The notes under the pieces were generated by a model, which saw only the letters and a list, made by a program, of their open reading frames with translations, did not search any database and was not told the DNA's origin. The position numbers were made by a program, and so were the translations under genes. From positions 62,001 through 126,000 of the forward strand of contig NZ_CP059987.1 in NCBI RefSeq assembly GCF_014483895.1: a DNA stretch of 64,000 nt, in the 5' to 3' direction. Below are positions 25,469 through 33,888 of the stretch, piece by piece; the first letter of the stretch is position 1; every line of letters begins with the position of its first letter. This stretch comes from Protaetiibacter sp. SSC-01 (GTDB lineage Bacteria > Actinomycetota > Actinomycetes > Actinomycetales > Microbacteriaceae).

Positions 25469-26929
25469 TCAGTCGAGCTCGACGCGCTTCCGCACGCGGC
25501 CGACGATCGGGCCCGCGATGAACGCGAGGGCGAGCAGCGCGAGCACGCCGAACGAGAACGGCCCGTAGCTCTCCTCGCCGACGAGCACCGGCAGGTTGAT
25601 GAGGATGATGGTGAGGAACCCGAGCAGCGCGACGAGCGCGAGCAGCGGCGCGACGAGGCGGCGCCACAGGCTCACGTCGTGCTGCTCGCGCCGGAAGATG
25701 CCGATGACGGATGCGGTCGTCAGCACGAGCAGCAGCACGAAGCCGACCGACGAGATGCCGCCGAGCCACGTGTAGAACTGCGTGATCGGGTCGAGCTGCA
25801 GCAGCACGGCCGCGACCGTGAGCGCGCCGACGATGGCTGCCGTGACGAGCGAGGCGCGCGACGGCGAGCCGTGACGCTCGTGCGCGATCCCGAGCTTCTG
25901 GGCGAGCACGCCCTTGCGGGCGAGCGAGTAGAAGTAGCGCGTCGAGATGTTGTGGAACGACAGAATGCACGCGAAGAGGCTCGTGACGAAGAGCACCTGG
26001 ATGATGTGCCCGCCCACGACGCCGAGGTACTGCTCGGTCGTGTCGGCGAGGATCCCGCCCGGGTTGTTCGCGGCCTCCTCGACGACGGCGCTCTGCCCGA
26101 CGCCGCTGATGAGCGCCCAGCTCGAGATCGCGTAGAAGACGCCGATCGAGATGAGGGCGATGTAGGTGGCGCGTGGGATGGTGCGGTCGGGGTCCTTCGC
26201 CTCGTCGCGGAACACGGCGGTCGCCTCGAAGCCGATGAAGCTCAGGATGGCGAACAGGATCGCGAAGCCGGGGGCACCCGACACGATCTCTGCGGGGTTG
26301 ACGAGGCCGTTCGAGAAGCCCTCGGGGCCGCCGCCCGAGAAGATCACGGCGGCGTCGAGCGCGAGCACGATGAGCACCTCGCCGATGAGCAGCACGGCGA
26401 GCACGCGGCCCGAGAGCTCGATGTTGAAGTACGCGAGCACCGAGACGATGACGAAGCCGACGGCCGCGTAGGCCCACCACGGCACGGCAGGCAGGCCGTA
26501 CGACTGGAGGAGGCTGTCCAGCCCCGGGCCGAACAGGCCGAAGACGCCCGCCTCGAGCACGAGGTACGACAGCAGCGCCGAGAACGCCGTGCCGAGGCCC
26601 GCACCGCGGCCGATGCCCTTGTCGACGTACGCGTAGAACGCGCCGGCGCTGCGCACGTACGGCGTCGCGGCGGTGAAGCCGACGGCGAAGAGCAGCAGCA
26701 CGCCCGTGACGACGAGGTAGGTCGTGGGGAACCCAGCGCCGTTGCCGAACGCGATGCCGAGCGGCACGGGGCCGCCGATGACACCGAGCGGCGAGGCCGC
26801 CGCGACGACGATGAAGACGATGCTCGCGACGCCGAGCGAGCCTCGCAGCTTGCCGACGGATGCGCGCTCCGGGGCGCCGTCGCCCTCGGCGGCGGTCGGC
26901 TCGGCCGGGCGCGTGGTGGTCGTGGTCAT
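25469..26929 (-). CDS. APC-family amino acid permease
   Basis: The 486-residue protein has a hydrophilic head of about 28 residues (MTTTTTRPAEPT...) and 12 transmembrane helices. The first helix region contains AAASPLGVIGGPVPLGIA, the broken helix typical of the amino acid-polyamine-organocation family. SFIGFEATAVFRDEAKDPDRT near residue 233 is the helix 6 motif of these transporters. The substrate is not evident. It is monocistronic, closed by the hairpin at 25421-25456. The 137 bases between its start and the next gene upstream hold its promoter, but no clear box was found. Confidence 0.88.
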   Translation of the reverse strand: MTTTTTRPAEPTAAEGDGAPERASVGKLRGSLGVASIVFIVVAAASPLGVIGGPVPLGIAFGNGAGFPTTYLVVTGVLLLFAVGFTAATPYVRSAGAFYAYVDKGIGRGAGLGTAFSALLSYLVLEAGVFGLFGPGLDSLLQSYGLPAVPWWAYAAVGFVIVSVLAYFNIELSGRVLAVLLIGEVLIVLALDAAVIFSGGGPEGFSNGLVNPAEIVSGAPGFAILFAILSFIGFEATAVFRDEAKDPDRTIPRATYIALISIGVFYAISSWALISGVGQSAVVEEAANNPGGILADTTEQYLGVVGGHIIQVLFVTSLFACILSFHNISTRYFYSLARKGVLAQKLGIAHERHGSPSRASLVTAAIVGALTVAAVLLQLDPITQFYTWLGGISSVGFVLLLVLTTASVIGIFRREQHDVSLWRRLVAPLLALVALLGFLTIILINLPVLVGEESYGPFSFGVLALLALAFIAGPIVGRVRKRVELD

Positions 26930-27066
26930 GGGTGGGTCCTTCGGGGGTTTCTGCGGGTGAGCGCCGGGTTCTCCGCGACGCGATGCGGCACGCTACCGCG
27001 GCATCCGTGCTCCGCGGAGGCTGTGTGACGGGCCGCGACGAAGCGTTACGGACCGTGTCGCCTGCG

Positions 27067-28431
27067 TTACGCCGTGTGGCGGTGGGAGGCGCCGACGTGC
27101 TCGTCGACGAGGCGGGGTCCGCGGCCGGAGAGCTTCTCGCGGAGGGTCCCGCCGCGCGGCGTCGCGGGCCGACGACCGCGCCTGCGCAGCTCGGGGACGA
27201 GCAGCCCCGTGAGTTGCTCCCAGCCCTCCGGCGCGACCGTCGCGGCGAGGTTGAACCCGGACACGCCCGTCGTCTCGACGGTGCGCTCGAGCACGTCGGC
27301 GACCGTCTCCGGCGAGCCGACGACGACCGGCCCGTCGCCGCCGATGCGCGCGTAGTCGGCGATCTCCCGCGGCGTCCAGACGCGGCTCGGGTCGGCCGCC
27401 GTGAAGGCGTCGACGGCCGATTGGATCGCGTCGCTTCCCTGTGCCGCGAGCGGCGCATCCGGGTCGAGCTTCGAGAAGTCGATGCCGGTCCAGCCCGAGA
27501 GCAGCACGGCGGCGCCGACGGGGTCGGCCCACTCGAGGTAGTCACGGTAGAGCGCCTCGGCGGCGGCATCCGTCTCGGCGAGGATGACGGTCTGCTGGTT
27601 GATGACGGGCACGCTGTCGGGGTCGCGCCCCGCCTCGGCGACGGCGGCGCGCACCGCGGCCACCTGCTTCGCGAGCACGGCGTCGCTCGGGGCGGCGACG
27701 AAGACCGCCTCGGCGTGACGTGCGGCGAAGCGCAGGCCACGCGGCGACGCGCCCGCCTGGAACAGGAACGGCGTGCGCTGCGGCGAGGGCTCGGCGAGGT
27801 GGATGCCGGGCACGCGGAAGAACTCGCCCGCGAAGTCGATGGGGCGCACGCGCGCGGGGTCGACGTAGACGCCGGATGCGGCGTCCGCGACGACCGCGTC
27901 GTCGGCCCACGACCCCTCCCACAGCCGGTAGCAGACCTCGAGGTACTCGTCGGCGATGTCGTAGCGCCGGTCGTGCGCGACCTGCCCCGAGACGCCGAGG
28001 TTGAGCGCGCCGCTCGAGAGGTACGAGGTGACGATGTTCCAGCCGATGCGACCGTTCGTGAGGTGGTCGGCGGTCGACATGCGCCGGGCGAACGGGAACG
28101 GGTGCTCGAACGACACCGACGCCGTCACGCCGAAGCCGAGCGTCTCGGTGACGGATGCCATGGCCGGCACGAGCTGGAGCGGGTCGCCGACCGGCACCTG
28201 CGCGCCGGAGCGGAGGGCGGCATCCGGCGACCGGCCGTAGACGTCGTAGACGCCGAGCACGTCGGCGAGGAAGAGCACGTCGATGCCGCCCGCCTCGAGC
28301 GTGCGCGCGAGGTCGAGCCAGTGGTCGAGCGTGCGGTAGCCGCGCGAGCGGTCGCGGGGGTGACGCCAGAGCCCCGAGGAGAGGTGGTTCGGGGTGTTCA
28401 TGCTGAACGCGTTGAGGATGATCTCGCTCAC
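27067..28431 (-). CDS. NtaA/SnaA/DszA-type FMNH2-dependent monooxygenase (LLM class)
   Basis: The 454-residue protein is of the length of DszA and NtaA. Landmarks are NAFSMNTPNHLSSGLWRHP at the N-terminus, FLADVLGVYDVYG near 54, RIGWNIVTSYLSSGALNLG near 127 and FQAGASPRGLRFAARHAEAV near 227. These are signatures of the two-component flavin monooxygenases that cleave C-S or C-N bonds of sulfones or aminopolycarboxylates. A separate flavin reductase must supply FMNH2; none is in the window. The GTG start overlaps the acyl-CoA-dehydrogenase-like gene by 4 bases. It is the last gene of the operon and probably helps release sulfite from organosulfur compounds. Confidence 0.88.
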   Translation of the reverse strand: MSEIILNAFSMNTPNHLSSGLWRHPRDRSRGYRTLDHWLDLARTLEAGGIDVLFLADVLGVYDVYGRSPDAALRSGAQVPVGDPLQLVPAMASVTETLGFGVTASVSFEHPFPFARRMSTADHLTNGRIGWNIVTSYLSSGALNLGVSGQVAHDRRYDIADEYLEVCYRLWEGSWADDAVVADAASGVYVDPARVRPIDFAGEFFRVPGIHLAEPSPQRTPFLFQAGASPRGLRFAARHAEAVFVAAPSDAVLAKQVAAVRAAVAEAGRDPDSVPVINQQTVILAETDAAAEALYRDYLEWADPVGAAVLLSGWTGIDFSKLDPDAPLAAQGSDAIQSAVDAFTAADPSRVWTPREIADYARIGGDGPVVVGSPETVADVLERTVETTGVSGFNLAATVAPEGWEQLTGLLVPELRRRGRRPATPRGGTLREKLSGRGPRLVDEHVGASHRHTA

Positions 28432-29612
28432 GGCGCGGCCCCCTTCGGCGGCACGCCGACGTACCACTCGTAGGGCGGCTCGGCGTCGTTGACGACGGCG
28501 TCGCCCACGATGCGCGCCTTGAACGCGACGGGGTTGTGCGACGCGACCGTGCGGGCGTTCCGCCAGTGGCGGTCGAGGTCGCGCGCCGAGCTCGTGGCGG
28601 ATGCGCCGAGCACGTCGAAGAGCGCGGTCGCCTGGCGCAGGGCGAGCTCGGTCACGGTTACCTGGGCGCGCGAGACGGCGAGCTCGGCGTCGCGCTTGCG
28701 GTCCGCGACCGTCGCGGGGTCGGCCCCGCGCGCATCCGCCGCCTCCTGCACGGCCCGCGCGGCGTCGAGCGCGATGGCGCGCGTCGCCGCGGTCGTGGCG
28801 GAGAGGCGCCCGATGACCTCGAGCAGCTGCGGGTCGCGGCGGCTCTCGGAAGCGGTGCCGTGGCTGTAGACGCGGGCGCGCGTGCGCAGCTCGTGCACGG
28901 CGTCGCGCTCGGCCTCCTGCGCGATGCCCGCGAGCACCGCGACCAGCACGAGCTGGTAGAGGGCTGTCTGGTACGGGAAGCGGTCGGCGAAGTCGAACAC
29001 GTCGGCGGGGTCGACGTGCGCGCCGTCGAACACGGTCGTGCCGCTGCCCGTGAGGCGCTGGCCGAAGCCGTCCCAGTCGTCGGTGACGGTCACGCCGGGC
29101 TGTTCGCGTCGCACGAGCGCCGCCACCTCGACGCCGTCGGGCCGCACGGCGTTGGCGTCGATCCAGTCGGCGAAGATGCTGCCCGTCGTGTAGTACTTGC
29201 GGCCCGTGATCGCGTAACCGCCGTCGGGGGTCGCGTCGAGGCGGGTCGAGACGGCGCCGAGCGCCACGTTGCCGATCTCGGTGACGGCGTTGCCCACGAG
29301 CTCACCCGCCGCGAAGCGCGCGAGCCAGCGGTCGCGGTCCGGCCCGTCGGGGGCCCACAGGCGGTCCTCGACGAACGCGAGGTGACCGCGCAGCGCCTGC
29401 GGCACGTTGGGGTCGGCGGCGGCGATGTCGATGAGCGCCGCCGCGAGCGCGACGACGTCGGCACCGGCCCCGCCCGCATCCGTCGGTACGCGCAGCGCAG
29501 GGAAGCCCGCCTCGCGCAGCCAGTCGAGCTGCTCGAACGGCAGCGTGCGTTCGCGTTCGCGATCGACGGCACCCTCGCGGATGCGGGCGATCGCCTCGTC
29601 GAGGCCGGCCAT
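28428..29612 (-). CDS. Acyl-CoA-dehydrogenase-fold monooxygenase (SfnB/DszC-like)
   Basis: The 394-residue flavoprotein has the three-domain acyl-CoA dehydrogenase fold. AVTEIGNVALGAVSTRL near 107 and GRKYYTTGSIFADWI near 131 form the middle beta domain. DVLGASATSSARDLDRHWRNART near 345 is the C-terminal helical motif shared with DszC and SfnB rather than with true dehydrogenases. Such enzymes hydroxylate or desulfurise organosulfur or aromatic substrates with reduced flavin. It overlaps both neighbours and is the middle gene of the sulfur operon. Confidence 0.85.
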   Translation of the reverse strand: MAGLDEAIARIREGAVDRERERTLPFEQLDWLREAGFPALRVPTDAGGAGADVVALAAALIDIAAADPNVPQALRGHLAFVEDRLWAPDGPDRDRWLARFAAGELVGNAVTEIGNVALGAVSTRLDATPDGGYAITGRKYYTTGSIFADWIDANAVRPDGVEVAALVRREQPGVTVTDDWDGFGQRLTGSGTTVFDGAHVDPADVFDFADRFPYQTALYQLVLVAVLAGIAQEAERDAVHELRTRARVYSHGTASESRRDPQLLEVIGRLSATTAATRAIALDAARAVQEAADARGADPATVADRKRDAELAVSRAQVTVTELALRQATALFDVLGASATSSARDLDRHWRNARTVASHNPVAFKARIVGDAVVNDAEPPYEWYVGVPPKGAAP

Positions 29613-30841
29613 CAGGTGTAGAGCGAGACGGGCTGGAGGCGGCCGTCGAGGTAGTGCGCCCCGACCTCGATCGACTTGTAGTCGACGGGATCGTGCAGCG
29701 TGTAGGTGCGGACGTTGCGCCAGAACAGGTCGAGGCCGATGCGGTTCGCGGTCGCGGATGCGCCGGTCACCTCGAAGACGCGCGAGGTCACCTCGAGCGC
29801 AGCGCGCGTCGACGCGACCTTGAGCGCGGCGATCTCGACCTCGATGCGGCCGCGGTCGTCGGCGGTCGTGTCGGCGCCGAGAGCGACCGCCTCGTCGAAG
29901 CGGCGGGCCAGCTTGTCGGCGAGGGCCTCGACGGCGACCGTCTGCGCGACGAGCTCGCCGAGCACGCGGTGCACGGTCGGGTCATCGGCGTAGCGGTCGA
30001 CGCCGGCGAGGAACCACGCGTTCGGCCGGGCGAGCACGAGCTCGCGGGCCTTCTCGAGCGCCGCCTGCGCGCCCGCGAGGTAGACGTTCGCGAGCAGCAG
30101 CTGCACGCCGGGCGTCACGAGCGACGCGAAGGGCTCGTCGCGGTCGACGCCGATGACGTCGGCCTCCGTGATGCGCACATCCGTGAACCGGATCGAGCCG
30201 CTCGCCGAGGCGCGCTGGCCGAGGTGGTCCCAGTCGTCCGGGTGCTCGACGCCCGCGCGGCTGGACTCGAACGCGAACACGACGAGCTCGCCGTCGTAGC
30301 GGCCGCCCTCGGCGATCGCGCCCGAGATCACGACGTCGGTCGCGGCGGCGCCCGTCGCGAAGCGCTTGAGACCGTTCAGCAGGTAGCCGTCGCCGTCGGC
30401 GACGAACGAGAGGTCGGGGCTCACGGGGTTGAAGGCGTCGCTCCAGAACAGGTTCGCGGCGGCGGAGGCGCGGTACCAGCGCTCGCGGCCCTCCGGGTCG
30501 CCGTAGAACGCGACGCACGCCTGGTTGAGGTAGTGGTAGCCGAGGATCTGCCCGAGTGAGGCGTCGGCGCGCGACACCGTGCGGATGACGTCGAATGCCG
30601 TCTCCCAGTGGGCGCCGTGGCCGCCGTTGTCGGTCGGCACGACGAGGTTCGCGAGGCCGGATGCGCGCAGCACCTCGAGCGCCTCGCGCGGGTCGCCCGT
30701 GCGGTCGCGCTCGAGGGCGCCGGGCCGCAGCTCGTCGGCGACGCGCTCGGCCACCTCGCGCCAGTGCGCGAGCTCCTCGGCGGATGCGGTGCCCGACCAG
30801 GGCGTGCGGGCGAGTGCGGGTGGGCTGGTCGCGATGCTCAT
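29612..30841 (-). CDS. DszC-like monooxygenase (acyl-CoA dehydrogenase fold)
   Basis: The 409-residue protein is similar to dibenzothiophene monooxygenase (DszC, about 417 residues). LGYHYLNQACVAFYGD near 103, FWSDAFNPVSPDLSF near 131, LNGLKRFATGAAATDVVISG near 154 and VFEVTGASATANRIGLDLFWRN near 361 are the key stretches. It probably oxygenates a thioether, sulfone or related substrate with reduced FMN. It is the first gene of the operon. Its start is preceded by a small hairpin (30864-30880) and a short cysteine-containing ORF. The TGA overlaps the next ATG by one base. Confidence 0.85.
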   Translation of the reverse strand: MSIATSPPALARTPWSGTASAEELAHWREVAERVADELRPGALERDRTGDPREALEVLRASGLANLVVPTDNGGHGAHWETAFDVIRTVSRADASLGQILGYHYLNQACVAFYGDPEGRERWYRASAAANLFWSDAFNPVSPDLSFVADGDGYLLNGLKRFATGAAATDVVISGAIAEGGRYDGELVVFAFESSRAGVEHPDDWDHLGQRASASGSIRFTDVRITEADVIGVDRDEPFASLVTPGVQLLLANVYLAGAQAALEKARELVLARPNAWFLAGVDRYADDPTVHRVLGELVAQTVAVEALADKLARRFDEAVALGADTTADDRGRIEVEIAALKVASTRAALEVTSRVFEVTGASATANRIGLDLFWRNVRTYTLHDPVDYKSIEVGAHYLDGRLQPVSLYT

Positions 30842-30863
30842 GGGTGGTGCTCTCGGGGTCGAC

Positions 30864-30880
30864 GACGGGGTTGCCCCGTC
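30864..30880 (-). promoter_or_regulatory. Small hairpin before the first gene of the sulfur operon
   Basis: GACGGGG and CCCCGTC pair over 7 bases with a 3-base loop, between the leader ORF stop (30892) and the ATG at 30841. It is well placed to hide or release the weak ribosome site of the downstream gene. Confidence 0.45.
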
Positions 30881-30891
30881 ATGCTCTCCGG

Positions 30892-30945
30892 TCACCGCGG
30901 GTGCCGTCGATGCGTGCCGCAACACGACGACACCGGGTGCAACAT
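30892..30945 (-). CDS. Putative cysteine-containing leader peptide
   Basis: The 17-codon ORF reads MLHPVSSCCGTHRRHPR and ends 50 bases before the DszC-like gene. Two adjacent Cys codons in a very short ORF ahead of sulfur-assimilation genes match the logic of cysteine-responsive attenuators described in mycobacteria and of leader peptides seen before actinobacterial sulfur operons. An in-frame ATG at 30963 would add six residues. Whether it is translated is unknown. The downstream hairpin at 30864-30880 could be the switch. Confidence 0.45.
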   Translation of the reverse strand: MLHPVSSCCGTHRRHPR

Positions 30946-30960
30946 CCCGTAATCCCCGTC

Positions 30961-31026
30961 CATAGTTCCCGTTCCGCGTGTTCGCACCCGTTCCTTCGGG
31001 AACAAACACGCGGAACGGGAACTATG
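30961..31026. terminator. Long palindrome with a nested hairpin
   Basis: Arms 30961-30982 and 31005-31026 pair perfectly over 22 bases. Inside, GTTCC-TTCG-GGAAC forms a small hairpin at 30990-31003. The TAG stop of the PI-PLC gene lies in the right arm, so it probably terminates that minus-strand gene just before the sulfur operon leader begins. Confidence 0.7.
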
Positions 31027-32059
31027 AGGGGTCAGGGGTGGCTCGCACGAGGGTTCCGCCGGGGAAGGCGGCGACGTAGTCGGTGCCGTTCTGGGGCTCC
31101 GAGGGTGGGAAGTCGGTCGAGAGGATGCCCGCGCCGGAGGCGAGCGCATCCGCGAGTCGGGCCGCGCTCGTGACGAGCTCCGCGTCGGCGCGCGTGCGCA
31201 CGATGACGCCCTGCGCGGTGAGGGATGCCACGAGCGGGTCGGCGGGGTCGTCGACGATCGCGAAGCGCGCATCCGCCCCGCCCGTCTGGGAGGACGTGAA
31301 GAGACTGCGGCCCTCGAGTCCGGGGTGGCCGTCGAGGTAGACCTCGCGCACGTCTTCGTTGTTGCCGAAGTAGAGCAGCACGCGATCGCGCATGTCGCCG
31401 ACCGTCGGCCACTCGCCGCCGTCGAGGTCGCCGGGCGCGAAGAGCCGCGAGCCGAGCGCGCCCGCGACGAGCTCGTCGAGCGCGTCCGCCGCATCCGCGT
31501 CGAACGCCCGCAGGCGCGGGTCGAGGAACATGTAGTCGGCCTTCACCTCGACCATGACGCTGATCGGCAGGTGGTCGGTGTTCCGCTCCGACCACAGCGC
31601 GATCTCCTCGAGCGCGAGGCCGAAGTCGGTCGCGGTGGCGCGGTTGGCGACGAGCGGCACGTGGCTCATCGTGAAGCCCGAGCCGTCCCAGCGGATGTCG
31701 AGCTCGAAGCTGCGGATGCCCGCGTCGAGCTGCTCGGTGAGGGTCGCGTGCTCGTACTGCAGCGCGGGCGCCTCGGCCGGCTCGACGAGGCGGATCACCT
31801 CGGTCTGCAGCCACGTCGGCTGCAGCACGTAGCTGTTGTGGGTGGCGATGACCTGCAGCTCGTCGAACGGAAGCGCGTCGAACTCGTGAGTGTCGCCGGA
31901 TGCGGTGGACGTGGCATCCGCAGCACGCAGCTGCTCCATGCGCGAGGCCTGGTTCCGGGCCGACTCGTCGCCGAGGTAGAGGAAGTGCACGACGAGCCCG
32001 CCGAACGCGAGCACGACCACCCCGAGCACGATGCCGACGATCCGCAGCGTCTTCTTCAC
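31022..32059 (-). CDS. Secreted/membrane-anchored PI-PLC-like phosphodiesterase
   Basis: The 345-residue protein starts with KK and a hydrophobic helix (IVGIVLGVVVLAFGGLVVHF), a signal anchor. The extracytoplasmic domain shows ATHNSYVLQP with the first catalytic His, then FELDIRWDGSGFTMSH with the metal-binding acid residues and second His, and STDFPPSEPQN at the end. This is the Ca2+-dependent PI-PLC C1 type fold (PF16670). The lipid or phosphodiester substrate is unknown. The GTG at 32059 with a GGGGGGGTCGA ribosome site gives the signal anchor; the long upstream frame is not family-like. Confidence 0.85.
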   Translation of the reverse strand: MKKTLRIVGIVLGVVVLAFGGLVVHFLYLGDESARNQASRMEQLRAADATSTASGDTHEFDALPFDELQVIATHNSYVLQPTWLQTEVIRLVEPAEAPALQYEHATLTEQLDAGIRSFELDIRWDGSGFTMSHVPLVANRATATDFGLALEEIALWSERNTDHLPISVMVEVKADYMFLDPRLRAFDADAADALDELVAGALGSRLFAPGDLDGGEWPTVGDMRDRVLLYFGNNEDVREVYLDGHPGLEGRSLFTSSQTGGADARFAIVDDPADPLVASLTAQGVIVRTRADAELVTSAARLADALASGAGILSTDFPPSEPQNGTDYVAAFPGGTLVRATPDPS

Positions 32060-32100
32060 TCGACCCCCCCAGGTCTGCGGGCTCCGTCGCCCGCGGGTCC

Positions 32101-32106
32101 ACCGTA
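32101..32106 (-). promoter_or_regulatory. -10 box TACGGT of the PI-PLC gene
   Basis: TACGGT on the minus strand lies 41 bases before the GTG start at 32059. Confidence 0.35.
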
Positions 32107-32118
32107 GCGACAGCGGGC

Positions 32119-32961
32119 TCAGCCGGCCGCGAAGCTCTGCGTTCCGATCACGGCGAGCAGCTCGAGCTTCTCGGCGTCGGGCGTGCCGGGGAAGGCCGTG
32201 AACACGAGCAGCCGCTGCCCCGTGTCGGTGTCGAGCAGCGTCTGGCAGTCGAGCGTCAGCTCCCCGAGCTCCGGATGCGCGAAGCGCTTCGTGCGCGGAT
32301 GCTTCGCGGCGACCTCGAGCTCGGCCCACCGCTCGGCGAACTCGGGGCTCGTCCCGAGCAGCGCCCGCACGACCTCCGCGGCCCGCGAGCGCTCGCCCGC
32401 ACGAGCCGATGCCGCCCGCAGTTCGGCGACGAATACGCGCTCGTGCTCGGGGTGGTCGTCGGCGACGTAGACGTCACGCGAGGCGGGGTCGGCGAACCAG
32501 CGGTAGACGGTGAAGCGCTCGAGGCCCTCGCGGGTCTCCATGTCGCCGAGCAGCGCCTTCGCGGGCGCGGTCTGCGCGAGCGTCTCGCCGAGCTCGCTCA
32601 CGACCTGGGCCGGGGTGTCGGCGAGGCGGTCGAGGATCCGCAGGAGGGCGGGCGCGACGTGCGTGCTGCCGGCGCCGCGCTCCGGGGCCGGGTGCCCCGC
32701 GAGGCGGAAGAGGTGGTCGCGCTCGTCGGTGCCGAGCCGCAGCGCGCGGGCGAGCGCGCCGAGCACTTGCGTCGAGGGCTGCGGGCCGCGCGCCTGCTCG
32801 AGGCGGTTGAGATAGTCGGTCGAGATGCCCGCGAGCTGCGCCACCTCCTCGCGGCGCAGTCCCGGCGTGCGGCGGCGCGGTCCGCGGGAGAGACCGACGT
32901 CCTCGGGGCGCAGCGCCTCGCGGCGGTGCCGCAGGAACTCGGCGAGCTGCTCACGATCCAT
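32119..32961 (-). CDS. XRE-family regulator with MmyB-like ligand domain
   Basis: The 280-residue protein has an N-terminal helix-turn-helix (GLRREEVAQLAGISTDYLNR near residues 34-53) and then a large domain with FRLAGHPAP and ETLAQTAPAKALLGD. GLERFTVYRWFADPASRDVY follows. This is the HTH_31 plus MmyB-like ligand-binding layout (PF17765), often a repressor of an adjacent divergent oxidoreductase; fatty-acid-like ligands have been suggested. The neighbour is a divergent SDR gene. The ATG at 32961 is preferred over 32970 because of spacing to GGGGAGAGG. Confidence 0.88.
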   Translation of the reverse strand: MDREQLAEFLRHRREALRPEDVGLSRGPRRRTPGLRREEVAQLAGISTDYLNRLEQARGPQPSTQVLGALARALRLGTDERDHLFRLAGHPAPERGAGSTHVAPALLRILDRLADTPAQVVSELGETLAQTAPAKALLGDMETREGLERFTVYRWFADPASRDVYVADDHPEHERVFVAELRAASARAGERSRAAEVVRALLGTSPEFAERWAELEVAAKHPRTKRFAHPELGELTLDCQTLLDTDTGQRLLVFTAFPGTPDAEKLELLAVIGTQSFAAG

Positions 32962-33063
32962 GCCCGCCATCCTCTCCCCGCCGACGGGCGCGTGCCAGGG
33001 ATCGCGGATCCCCCGATGAGCCGGGCCTGGTTGCCCGTGCGTGGCGCGCCGACGCTGGGTGGC

Positions 33064-33828
33064 ATGAACGCATCCCGCATCACCCTCATCACGGGCGGCT
33101 CGCGCGGCATCGGCCGCTCCGCCGCGCTCGCTCTCGCCGACGCCGGCTCCGACGTCGTCATCACCTACCGCTCCGAGGCGGATGCCGCTGCCGCGGTCGT
33201 CGCGGACGTCGCCTCCCGCCGCCGCACGGCGGTCGCGCTGCAGCTCGACACGAGCGACCCCGACTCGTTCCCGACCTTCGCCGAGCGCCTGCGCGACGCG
33301 TTGCGCGAGACGTGGCACCGCGACGGATTCGACGCCCTCGTCAACAACGCGGGCTTCTCGGGCGCGACGACCCTCGGCACGATCGACCGGGCCACGATCG
33401 ACGCGCTCGTCGCCGTGCACTTCACGGGCGTCGTGCTGCTCACGCAGGAGCTCACGCCCCTGCTCGTCGACGGCGGCGCCATCCTCAACGTCTCGACGGG
33501 CCTCACGCGCTTCATCGCGAACCCCACGGCATCTGTCTACTCGGCGATGAAGGGCGCGATCGAGGTGTGGACGAAGTACCTCGCGCAGGAGCTCGGGCCG
33601 CGCGGCATCCGCGTCAACGCGATCGCGCCGGGCGCGACGGCCACCGACTTCTCGGGCGGTGTCGTGCGCGACAACCCGCAGCTGCGAGCGGGGCTCGGGC
33701 AGACGGTCGCACTCGGACGCGTCGGCGAGCCCGACGACATCGGCGCGGCGGTCGCCGGCATCCTCGACCCGCGGATGTCGTGGGTCACGGGCCAGCGCAT
33801 CGAGGCCTCGGGCGGGCAGCGACTCTAG
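33064..33828 (+). CDS. SDR-family oxidoreductase
   Basis: The 254-residue classical short-chain dehydrogenase has LITGGSRGIGRSAALALA at the N-terminus (NADP site) and LVNNAG near 95. A serine lies in NVSTGLTRF near 143, and the catalytic Tyr/Lys in VYSAMKGAIEVW near 158. The C-terminus WVTGQRIEASGG is family-typical. The substrate is unknown. It is divergent from the XRE/MmyB-type regulator, which likely controls it. Confidence 0.92.
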   Translation: MNASRITLITGGSRGIGRSAALALADAGSDVVITYRSEADAAAAVVADVASRRRTAVALQLDTSDPDSFPTFAERLRDALRETWHRDGFDALVNNAGFSGATTLGTIDRATIDALVAVHFTGVVLLTQELTPLLVDGGAILNVSTGLTRFIANPTASVYSAMKGAIEVWTKYLAQELGPRGIRVNAIAPGATATDFSGGVVRDNPQLRAGLGQTVALGRVGEPDDIGAAVAGILDPRMSWVTGQRIEASGGQRL

Positions 33829-33888
33829 GCGCTCGCGGATCCTCGCCGGGGGTGGACGGTGTCGGCGGACGGGAGCAGACTGCCCGGC

